From NCBI GenBank assembly GCA_905147135.1, contig LR990048.1, positions 20,816,563-20,880,562 on the forward strand: a DNA stretch of 64,000 nt, in the 5' to 3' direction. Under the pieces are notes generated by a model, which made no database searches, was not told the DNA's origin, and was given only the letters and a program-made list of their open reading frames with translations. How positions within the stretch are numbered: position 1 is the stretch's first letter; each line of letters begins with the position of its first letter. Made by a program: the position numbers and the translations under genes. The stretch comes from Blastobasis lacticolella. Taxonomy: Eukaryota > Arthropoda > Insecta > Lepidoptera > Blastobasidae. Below, one piece after another: positions 42,001-54,000 of the stretch.

Positions 42001-45000
42001 AATTCCTTAAAAACACGTCCGGCTTTCTTTTTACGTGGCGGGACCTATAATGCTTGCTATGTTTGCTTTTTTTTATTTGGTGATAGGTAAGAAGGTAAGC
42101 AGGTATGTAGATACTCACTTTGGCGCCATATCATTATATCTGCGCGCGTGGTGTGCGTCGACAGGCGGCGCCACGGCCGCGTCGCCCCCGCGCGCCCCCT
42201 CCCCGCGCACCGCGACCGCGCCCCCCGCGGCCCCGCCCCCGCCCCCGCCGCCCCCGGCCCCCCCGGCCCCGCGGCGGCCCTCGCGCCCGGCTCGCTTCTC
42301 AGCCTTGTAGGCGCTGGGTGGAAACATGACGTCAACACACAGCTGGATGACGGCACAGCGTTAAGCCTGGTTTACATTTTGACAAGTGCAAGCGACAAAT
42401 GACAAGTACTTTGTTCGTCACTAGCACTTATCACTGCTCGTTCAGACGCACTACTTGCCACTTGCACTTCTCACTCGCACTTGTCACTTGTCAAAATGTA
42501 TACCAGGCTTTAGACACCAAGAGCACACGATTTGGACGTTCTTCGGAAGCGATGAGGGCTTTCAGATTTTCGAAAATCTACTGGATGGCGCTGCTGGAGG
42601 GAGGTCTGCTGTCAAAGTACTGCTGTGCTATTGGAGACATAGAAGTTGTAAAATTACGGATCTGTTCCAGTAAATGACAGAGCTTTATTTTTACAGCAGA
42701 TCGTACTCCGCAGTTGAGCCATCTCATGGATTTTGACATCCTGACAGCCCTCATTCTTCAAATTCTCAGAGTTCAAGTCTTGTTATCAGGAGTAGAAGAG
42801 CGATTATTTCATCGACAAGATTTTGAACTCTTCTTCCGAATAGTGGGGCGATTATCAGAAGAGATCGAGCCACCGAAATCACACTAGATGGCACTACTGA
42901 GTCGGCCGTATTTTGACAGCTGATCTTGAATCTTAGTTATGCCATCTAGTGGCCATCGAGTGCGCGACTGGCTGATTCGGTCGTTTTTATTTGGTAGTGT
43001 TACTTTTCTTATTTCAAATTCTAATAATCATAAGGTTATTGCTTGTGGTTCCGTCATGAAATGAAAACGACCAACGTAGATAATGGCCCCACAGATTATC
43101 ACCAGTGCTCGAACGGTGCCCTTCACGCATGCGCCGTTTTAGATCAAAATGGTGATATACTCCTAAAAAAATAAGCTGAAGGATAAGTAGCAAGTGTCGG
43201 GACTCTTTGGCACTACTTGTATCTATACACAGTGGACTTTCTGAACAAAGATGTTCGTTGAATTTACATATTGAAATATTTTAAAAAACTAGTGAGTTAA
43301 GGGTGTGAAGTTAGCGAGTATTTACACTCCATTTATGCAGAAATTAGCGGTTATTTGAGCAACACACATGATTAAAACGTAGGTCCATGCAATTGACACA
43401 CAATAAAGAAATAAAGGGTAGAAAGGGAACGCCCACCGAGTGTTACCCAGTCATGAAATGCAAGTTAGTAGCGCCGGGTTAAAAGAAAGAACGGACATAG
43501 CCAACAAAACGGAAGAGCTGAAGACAAGCGCAGGTGAGAAAACAGAACATGTGCGAAATAAAAGTAATGTGATCTTTACCGACGCCGGCCGCCGCATCGC
43601 GCCGACAGCGCCTCCTACTTAACATCACTTCAGACAGTAAAACTAACTTACAAAATAAATGTCTGGAAAGCTTCTCTGGATGAAATGCAAGTCTCTGCGA
43701 CAATGTGTGAATGTTACATTTAACTCAAGAGAGGAGTAAGTAGCATTTCTATCGACATTATTAATTATACTAGTTAATTTATTTAACTGACTAGGTATAT
43801 AAATGTAAAAAATGTAAACCTTAGCCTAACATACAACCGTACACGGCACAACATCGAGTGGAGTCGGCTGCCACGGGGCGACTCGACGGCTGCCAAACGA
43901 TTTCCTGCTTTATATTTATCTAAGTTACCGTTTAAAATCGCCAGCGTCATCCTGTAAATATGTTAAATTATAGCGACCAAAATTATTGATTTGTGTGATT
44001 ACGCAGAATGGCCCCGTAGTAGGCCTACAAAATTATTCATATTGAGAGACAATTGAGTATTCATATTTAGACAAATTACGTACAAAATGTAAACATCCCT
44101 AGCTAAAACTTACAACTAGTTATTGTAGCTAATTCTGATACAAAAACAGATCAATTCACTGCAGTGCTCCATTACATGAATGCTCTCTTACGGTTACATA
44201 CAAAAAATACGATACACGATTACAATGCGTTGCTCATGTGGTTAGATATCAAATACATGTTTCAAAAAGTTAAAATGTTACTTATAATCTAGAATTGGAT
44301 TTGGAAAACGTTTCGATATGAAAGTTAAATCGATAAATTATGCAACAACAGTCCGCGAGCGTCGATGGTGGCCGCCCGCGGACGTCTACCTACGTTCCGT
44401 TATAATATTTCTACTAAAATCACAATTTTGGACACGTTCCGATACCAACAAGTGTAAATCCGTACAAATTGTGCCGGCTCAGAGCCAGCGCTAACTTACA
44501 GAAAGCCCGTATCAAAATATGCGGCGCTAGTCGACGCGCCCACCTACAGTATGGATATAACTCTTAGACGGAGCAACATTGCAGACACACATTTGTACCT
44601 ACAACTTGAACTACTTTCAGTAGGTATTCAAAAAGTACTTTACAAACAAACCTTTAATTTTTAATTTACCCTAAACATGTCATTTATGTAGAGACGATAT
44701 GCTTAATTAATTGTACCCGTAGCAATTAAAAACGCAGAAAATATTCATCTTGTAATTGGAAGCAGTGATTATGATAGTGTAAATATTTTGTGCAATATAA
44801 TTTGACCTATTGTGTATGTAGGAATAACGGCGAGGCGTAGGCGTGTGGACGTTTTGAGTATCAGATGTGAAGCGAAAGCTATTTCAGTGAGATTCTTCAC
44901 TCTATGGCAACACTGACGTACAATGGCAAGGTTGTGGACAATGCCAAGCTTCAAGCAGATGATTTAAAATTAGATATGTATTTTACTTATGTTATATTTT

Positions 45001-48000
45001 GATAGACCTTTTTTAGAGAGTGAAAATATGAATAATATGAATAATATGTCACCTATCACGTCGTTGATACCACAAAAATTTTACCGTACAATGAAAGTAT
45101 ACGTCATTTATATAAAAATGGAAGAGCTGAAATTTGATCTGACAGATGTTAAAAACATCTTAGGTGAATAGGTAAGTATATAATGTCATGGGTTACAAAA
45201 CTCAAATATTCAGTGTAAATTCTTATCTCCAATAGTTTCTTAAAAAACCTAGCTGCCTGATTGTAGGAAAATAATACCTGTCAAAGCCAGATCAACTAAA
45301 CTAAAAAGTTCCATCGTTCTCACAGCACTGCCTGGGGAGACCAGGTTGGCATGAGCCAAAACCAGAAATGTTACGAAGTTACTCGGCGTCATGTATCCCG
45401 GACTCGTTGTCCTCATCTTTGACCGGGAGTCGGGTCTTGAATTCGTCGATCAGCTGTCGCTGCTCCGGCGGTGGGAGCAGCGCGCAGACCACGCCCGCGC
45501 CTTCCAGCACCAAGGCCGTGCGCGCCGCCTCCCCCACCGCCGCCGCGGGCAGCACGGGGCCCACCGCCCCCGCCACCACGGACCCCGGCCCCCCGCCCGG
45601 GCCGGCGGCGGGGTCGTCCGCGGGCGGCGCGGAGGGCAGCGCGCGCCGCCACTCGGCAATCTTCCCCTCGATGTCCAGCGTGCTCCGCTTCGAGCCGCTG
45701 TCACAAACCACGAGCGGTCAACGCCGCCCGATCCCGTATCCATCGCACATCATGACATCGCGCACCCTATCGTCTCAACTCAATATCGACCAAAGTAAAA
45801 GTGAACGAAATGAACGGAACTGAACTTAAATCAACCTACGCCCAGGTCCCGCATGCGGTGTCATGCTTCCGTGGTGCCCACTCCGACATGCTCCCGTCGC
45901 CGGGCCGGTCGTGCGCACGGGCGGGTTAGTCGCGCCGCGCGTCGGCGGCGCTTCAAAGGAAATCATTACAGAAGGCTCCCCGACCACGACAGGGATTAGG
46001 GGAAAGAACTAAAATTATAATTTGCTAAGAAATTAGAAAACCATGCAAGTGAAGCGGGGGGCATGCTGCGCGGGAGGGGAGGCGGGAGGCGGGAGGGGGC
46101 TACGGCTGCACTTACTTGGCAAGGGGTACGTTATCGCGGTCCGCGTACGCGTCATACAAATACTCGCTGCAACAGACAACAGTCGGTCAGTGCGGGTGCG
46201 GCTCGGAGGCACCACAACACAGGATAACTTCAATATGGATCAATTCAAAACAAAAACTAATAGCGCACAAGCTCCTTCGAAGATGGTATCGGGACTTTAG
46301 TTCTCAGCTAGGGTGTAATTATTTATATCAAAATCGAAACGATATCGCTAATCTAGTCTAACTTTAATGTTGCTTATTATACGTGGTTGTTAATGTCGAT
46401 ATACTACATTGTTTCGTAGCGCTTACTTCAGTGAATGATGGGCGGATGTTGTTGAAAAAATAAGAAACGGAATAGGAACTAAATTAAATGATACAGTCGA
46501 GATGCATCTAGGCGGGCATTCGGCATACAACATCGACACTACGGCGCGCCAATCACACGCAACGTGAGCTATTGGCCTGTTGGTCATTGGACAACACTAC
46601 TTTTAATTTTCTTGCCAATCAAAAACGAAATTATAATCCATTTTGCTATATTAACCTTACAACGAGAAAGTCATTCCCTTATGAATTATCTGCTGCTGAT
46701 AGTTCAGCGAGAGCGAGAAACTAAACGTCCGGTATAGTTTAGCGTGATGTTAACGCGGTGTGCTCATAAATTATCCATTGACCAAAGGCTACATTGCCCG
46801 GGCAGCCGGGTCGAAGAGCGACCGCGATCGCCGCCCACCACCGCCCGATGCGGCCTCGCATTGAGTTTTCAACCATAGGACCATACACACAAGATCGTGA
46901 TTGGCCGTCTGCGATTCACTACTACAGGAGATACTTCGGAAAACTTGACAACTTCAAAAGTTACTTAGCTCTTCAACAATATAACTGCCGTTTTATTAGG
47001 CGTTTGCGAGGTAAGTTTTTGGAGATATACCTAACGATTTATTGGGCAATTTCATCATTCAACCTAAGTAAATCTTTGGTTGAATGTTGAATAAGATCAG
47101 CTCATTTTCGATAGGTATTTGTTGTAGTAGTGAACCGTCGGGCGGTAGTGGTGGGTCACGCGGCGAGGGGTCATGGGGTCATGGGGTCATACCGGGGGGC
47201 GCTCGCGGTCACCGCCACCAGCCGCGCGGACGCCGCATGGGCTCGTACTCGCTAGAACACAACCACCTCACTCGCACCGGCTCTGTCCACGTATCGTGTT
47301 GTCCTACTCTATTATCGATGTCTATGGGCCAAATAAAGATTTGTCTTTACCTACTGGGGTATGTTGTCAGTCCATTGTCAGGGGATGGAGTGCATCATGT
47401 ATTTATTACTAATAGGCGAGTATCCTGAGAAGATATAAATAAAGTGAACCAAATATAATTTCTTGATAAAAATAATTTGTCTTATAACTTTAAAGATAGA
47501 AAATACAGTGTCTAAGTCATGTGGCCACATGTTTCAGAAAATGTCAGAGACGAACGAGAACTATTATGTGAAATATGAGCTTGGCAGTATGCTCTTTGAA
47601 TGTTTTTAACGTTTCTACACAATTAATTACTATGTTACCTTGCTTGTGTTCTAATGAGCTTATTTCAAAGGATTTTTTTATTGAATTGTGGGATGGTTTA
47701 ATTCAAAAACAGTGAAATTTATTGTGTCGAAATTGGAGTATTCAAAGGTGAACGTGTAGACATGCCAAAGTTTAAAGGGTGGACGTCACGAACGTAGTTT
47801 GGTTGCCACAATTTTATATTGATAAGTGTGTTTAATATAAAACAAAATGAACACAGAAATCTTTATAAACTAAACAATTTGAAAAAAGATATAATTTTAG
47901 TAGGAAGCTCGCCTATTCTCCTAAGTTTCATAATTCATTTCCGAACACTGTCCGTGTGTGCGGGCGCTACCCGCGTTGATGGCGATGAGAAACAAACAAA

Positions 48001-51000
48001 CATGACAACTCAAAACAAAACCAAACACTTTAATCTAAAACGGTGTAGTCGCCCTGTGTTAAAGGTAGTTTATCTTAAATACGCAAGGATTGTTACATCC
48101 TGTTCGATACAATAGCGATGGTATCGCAAACAGGTGGTTCACTGGTGTCCCGACTGCTGCACAGAACCCAAACACTCATACTGTGGAACGGGTGGGTGCC
48201 AACAAGGTGGTGCAGCGTGTATGGCCGAGCTTCGGGAACGGAACGCTGGTAATCCGGTCTTCTAGGTGCCAAAAATGCCGACGCTTTGCGTTGGTGAAAA
48301 CGATGAGGATTCCCGCGACCGACATCCGCAAGATGACTCCAGTAAGTTGTGTGGTTTCGTCTCAATATACTTCCGATATATTCTCATAGTTAACAGATAC
48401 GTTCCAGCCAACACGATGACATTTAATAGCACGTCTCAATAGCGCCACTGTCAGGATTTCGGTCGCGGGGTGGTCCTCATTCCTCCGGGGATTTTTGACA
48501 CTTGGAAGGTCGAGTTTCGTTTCAGAATCTCTAGCTACGGTGCGCCGGCGGCGCGGGGAATGCTCTTCGACCAACGGGCGGCGTGCGCGGGGCGGGGTGC
48601 GCGGGGCGGGGCGGGCGGCACGGCACCCCGCCGCTACATACAGGGGATGAGGGGTGCGAAACAAACCCAAAACAGACAACTGATTGTTAACACAGCGCTC
48701 AACTCATACGAAACAACTCAGGGGAAATTAGTAAACAACAGAAACGAAATTAAACAAAGTGAACGGGGCGCGCCCCAACGCAATGAGAACGATGGAGATG
48801 AATGAGATATCGGGGGCGCCGGCGGCGAGGCGGGGCGCTGCGGGCTGTTACCGTTCGCACAATATCGCTTCTTCGATTTGTTCTGACGAGGGCTTTCGCG
48901 ATTTCAAAATCCACCAGAGGGCGCTAGTGAGAATTAAGGTCCGTTGTTAAAATACTGCTGTGCACAGAAAGAAAGAACTGATGTAAAATGACGGATATAT
49001 TCTACACGCAGCGCAGGTCAGGGCTTTTTTGCCATCAAACTCAGAATCATAGAATCGCGAAAGCCCTCATTAGGTTAAATGGTTCCAGCCCTATAAATGT
49101 CACCATGAAGCTATATTCTGCGAACTGTTGCAACCACGGGGGCACTAGTACCACCTTGGGCAAGTAGTACCACCGTGAGGGCGCTAGTCCCAACCGCTGC
49201 CCACCGCGGCCCCACCGCCGCAATGCAGAGTCACCGCAGACTCAGCACATCATTAATGAACATAGTCGAGTAATCACAGTGCCATATAAAAATCATTGAA
49301 GCTGATATCATAAGTGCGTGCGAGAGTAACCTTTTGGGCATCGGTGAAATGATAACGATCCATGGGTTCAGTTTCAATCATTCTTGTACGACGACATTAG
49401 ACATAATCGCATAAAGTTTTCCTGTTTTGCATAAACTTTGTACTTATTAAATTCGACACATAATTTTTCAAATATTTAGAGTTGTCTTTATTTATGATTA
49501 CAAGTTTTGTCCCATGATGTGGTAATTATGATGATACAACTCCATATATTTACATACGCATTTATTTCATATTTCACTATCTAGTGTAGTGGCTTGCGTA
49601 TGTATGCGTGTACATTATCCATTTCAAAGTCAAAACTCAAGAAGGTAAATCGACCAAAATGTGTTGCGTGAGCCATACTCCACGTAATTTGCGGACTTGA
49701 GGCCGAGGTGATCTACCTGCTTGTTTTCCTCTTGTATAAAAAATGACACATTCGCAACTCGTGACACTCGTAACCTAGAGCCTAAACTACGGGTCATACA
49801 AATTATACGTTAAGACCTTCAAATCTTATAATTTATACGTCTAGTAAAATGATAAAATAGGACACATTTGACGCACTTGTAGTGGCGTTATCACTTTTTG
49901 ACAAATCTTAGAGTTATTGATTTGACAGTCAACTCGCGATTACGGTTGAGATTGTGGCGAGCTGCGAATGACACACGTTGCGACCGTGTGTCGAGTTGCG
50001 TTAAACCATTTTAATTGCTGTAATGTTTTAGTCGGCATCTGGATAAATAAGATCTTTGACTTTGAACTGGATGCGTTATAAAGGTAATCCGAAATATTGG
50101 TTAATTGCGAAACTCCTAGGACGACTGCAAATTACCGGATAATTGGAAAATAAGAAAAAAATTCCAATCAGAACTTTTTGAATCTGGAGCTACCCTTAAG
50201 TCGTGATTTGTTTAGATATTCATCGTATGTCCAAAAATCAAATTACGCATCGCAAACGTAGCGAATATAATTTGATGATGTACAATTAAAAATACGGTTC
50301 GAAATTTCTTATTCCGCGTGCAACTTTATTCTTTGCAATTGTCCTAGAATTTATGTATCCCATTTACTATTATTATGGTCCCTTGTAGAGAAATTCCATT
50401 GATTCCTGTAGCAGACATTTGTAATGCAATGGGGTCCGATTTCTCTGCATGCGACTGCACGTATATGATGGCCCGATTAACAAGAGGCGACCGTGCCGCT
50501 CTGGTGCAAGTTTACGTGAGTTGGACTTGACTTATTGATTATTTGACTTGACTTGATTTGACTTCGAATGAGACGAATCATACTGGCAGGGCTGACGTTG
50601 CCCTCTCCGCCTCTATTTCTTTTTTAATTAGATTAGCAAGCCGTTTGACCGCCATCATTCACCTGGTGGTAAATGACGATGCGGCCGAAACATGCCTGTC
50701 AAGGAACAGCCTCGGCGCTAGATCACGTAAACTCGCATATCTCTATCTCTGTTCGAGGCCTTGCGCCGTGTAACTTTGCTATTGTATGTCGAAAAGATGT
50801 GTCGGGTGTACTCACGCCTCGACGAGCGGTCCGGGGTAGGGGTCCAGGTTCCGGTAGAGGCGGGCCAGCCGCGCCGACAGCGCCATCACGGCCACCGACA
50901 GCGCCAGGCACCACGCCAGCGACACCCAGTACCCGTTCTGGATGGCGGGGGGCAGGGTGTGAGTGCGAGAGTGTGACCAAACATAGCTCGCTCTGTCTCT

Positions 51001-54000
51001 CTTTATATTGAATAGTGAGTGACGCTTGTGTAAGAAAAACCTATTCGCTTTGGCCTTAAAGTCCGGATTGTACTGGTCTCTCTTACATTATTTCCCTTAT
51101 TCTCTACCTCCTTCTTTCTATCTCTCTTTCCTCTCTTTGCATTGAATAAGTGACGCTGCAGCCAAGAATGGAACATGCCTGACGCTGTGTAGAAACAGCC
51201 TATTCGCTCTGGAGTAAAAGTCTAGATTGTATTGATCTCTCTTCTACTATTTCCTTTATTCTCTCTCTCTCTCTCGCTTTCTCAATGAATTTTTAAGTTG
51301 CGAGCCACGTAAAGGCCCTGATACTATACTATCCTTATGACAAAAAACAAACGAGCGACATTCATACATTTGGCTAATCTACATGCACGTTGATAACGTG
51401 GGGTACTCTTCATGACTAAACCTTAAATATTTATAACAAGCCCGTAGAAAGATCACCGACAGAACATTGGTCATATGCCAGTCTATCCTAAAAATCAAGA
51501 CAGAGCACACGATCGGCGCTAAATTCCCAGCTAGATCACAACAAATCCTCGTCATAGCTACTCACGACTGGCATGAGTATCTTGCGGCAATGCGCGTCCC
51601 GGGTGGAGTTGAAGGCGTTGGACAGCGGCCCGCAGCGGCCCACGTCGTGCAGGGCTGCGTTGGACACGCGCTCCATGTATTGAGTCATCAGTGCTGCTAC
51701 CACCTGGGGGTTGAGTGGAGGGATGGTTATGGATAGATCTTTAACTATGGAGCCGCTATGATATTTGTGCCGTCCTTCCCAAAAAAAACCTTGGTAATGA
51801 GGGTTTTTGCGGGCCTAAAATCCACGAAATGGGGTTAGTGTGACGCAAGGCCTGCTGTAAAGTCATTGGCTGGAATAGATTCGTCATTTTATAGCAATTG
51901 TTTCTGTCTAATAGCAAGTCAGTATTTTGACAACAGATCAACGGTTCAGTGGTACCATCTGTGATCGGGAAAAGCCTCATTGTGAACTATTTTCGTGATT
52001 AATTTAAGACTTTTTAATAGCTCCCACTTTCGGCCGCGGGGCACACTCACCTCCGCGAACTCCAAGGTCATGTTCTGCACGAGGTCGGGCCCGCGCTCCC
52101 CCCCCTTGCCCCCGGCCCCGGCCCCCGCGGGGCACACCCACCTCCGCGAACTCCAAGGTCATGTTCTGCACGAGGTCGGGCCCGCGCCCCCCCCCCTTGC
52201 CCCCGGCCCCGGCCCCCGCGGGGCACACCCACCTCCGCGAACTCCAAGGTCATGTTCTGCACGAGGTCGGGCCCGCGCCCCCCCCCCTTGCCCCCGGCCC
52301 CGGCCCCCGCGGGGCACACCCACCTCCGCGAACTCCAAGGTCATGTTCTGCACGAGGTCGGGCCCGCGCTCCCCCCCCTTGCCCCCGGGCCCGGCCCCCG
52401 CGGGCACACCCACCTCCGCGAACTCCAAGGTCATGTTCTGCACGAGGTCGGGCCCGCGCCCCCCCCCCCCTTGCCCCCGGGCCCGGCCCCCGCGGGCACA
52501 CCCACCTCCGCGAACTCCAAGGTCATGTTCTGCACGAGGTCGGGCCCGCGCTCCCCCCCCCCTTGCCCCCGGGCCCGGCCCCCGCGGGCACACCCACCTC
52601 CGCGAACTCCAAGGTCATGTTCTGCACGAGGTCGGGCCCGCGCTCCCCCCCCCCCTGCCCCCCCGCCCGGCCCCCGCGGGCACACCCACCTCCGCGAACT
52701 CCAAGGTCATGTTCTGCACGAGGTCGGGCCCGCGCTCCCCCCCCCTTGCCCCCGGGCCCGGCCCCCGCGGGCACACCCACCTCCGCGAACTCCAAGGTCA
52801 TGTTCTGCACGAGGTCGGGCCCGCGCTCCCCCCCCCTTGCCCCCGGGCCCGGCCCCCGCGGGCACACCCACCTCCGCGAACTCCAAGGTCATGTTCTGCA
52901 CGAGGTCGGGCCCGCGCTCGTTGAGGAAGGCCTCGGCCTGCTGCGTCTCGTGCATGAGGTACGCGATCGCCTCCTTCAGCGACGAGTGGTTGAACCGCAG
53001 CGAGTCGCGGAGCTTCAGCGCCGTTTGCTGGGGGAATGAGAATAGGAATCATCATAATCACAGCCCATAACAGTCCACTGCAGGACTAAGGGCCTCTTCC
53101 ACAAAAGGGGAAGTTATTGTCATAATCTCCACGCTTGGTAGACGGGTTGGAGATCGCAGTGTTATAAATTTATTAATGGAAAACGCTGCTGCCCACTTCT
53201 CAGCCTACGGAGATTCTTTTGACTGGAAAACGTTAGTCGCCTTGTACGACACCCACGAGTGTAAGGGGTTGGTGCTATTCTACTCTGCCGGACACCACAC
53301 GGGTAGTCATTAGACTTAAATCTACTTGTATAATAATCAGAACCCAGCACGCGAGACAAGGACAAGGACAAGCGAACATGCCAACTTCCCGCTTGAATGA
53401 GATGAAATAATAAGAATAAGATGATAAGCAGGTGCCGTAGTTTATAGATGTTGTTTAATACTTGGGACACCAATTGTTTTACAGATTAGCAATAACAATA
53501 ACAGTAAACATTCAATTTCCTCGACTGGATAACACCTTTTTATATGACGGGTGATGACCCAACGTTCAAAGTCACTGTTTGATGTATGTTTGTGTGTATG
53601 CTGTATGGTAATGCGCTTATTACATTTGACTAAATTCAGTAGCCCAAATTAAGAGAAAATTAAAGTGGAATGTACTATTGTTAATAAAATCAATAGATTG
53701 ATTTTAGTATCAACGGTTTATGAAAAGCGGAGCGACGCGTGTCATAATATAAGTATAGACGACGGTGGCCGCTTTCCATCAGCTGGACCGTTCGTCTGTG
53801 TGCCTCCCCTTGAGAAGTCACCCTCCCCCATACGTACATTGAGCCGCTGCGTATCATTGATCATGGGCATCAGGATGTCCCGGTGATGCATCCGCAGCTT
53901 CGCGGCCGCCGAGGCCAGCGAGTCGGCGACGGCGGCGAAGGCGGGCCTCGGCGCGAGCGCTCGCGCGGCGGCCTCCAGCTGGGCCGCCAGCCCGTCCAGC

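Larger units (their letters stand above)
39973..42118 (-). other. Prominin intron 12 (2.1 kb)
   Basis: Contains an RTE-type end (40490-40715), a GGTCCA/GGTCCT minisatellite and family D at 41635-41740. Small direct repeats related to TTAACAAGCTGTTAA occur at 40130-40210 and 41380-41440. Confidence 0.6.
46167..50815 (-). other. Prominin intron 9 (4.65 kb)
   Basis: Several GC-rich islands (46795-46860, 47135-47260, 48540-48640, 48770-48850) in otherwise AT-rich DNA, one MITE, and a possible alternative exon. The ORFs of 60-110 codons have no domain. Confidence 0.45.

Noticed and set aside
43573..43617. Possible prominin micro-exon before GTAAAG
   Set aside because: No acceptor gives a length divisible by three that fits the phase between exons 11 and 12.
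45368..45823. + strand ORFs of 94-151 codons
   Set aside because: Antisense shadows of prominin exon 11; composition follows the GC-rich exon.
51995..53039. Very long + strand ORFs (309, 292 and 272 codons) and matching minus-strand ORFs
   Set aside because: They are translations of the 91-bp tandem array in several frames. The real coding content is the single minus-strand exon 52872-53027.
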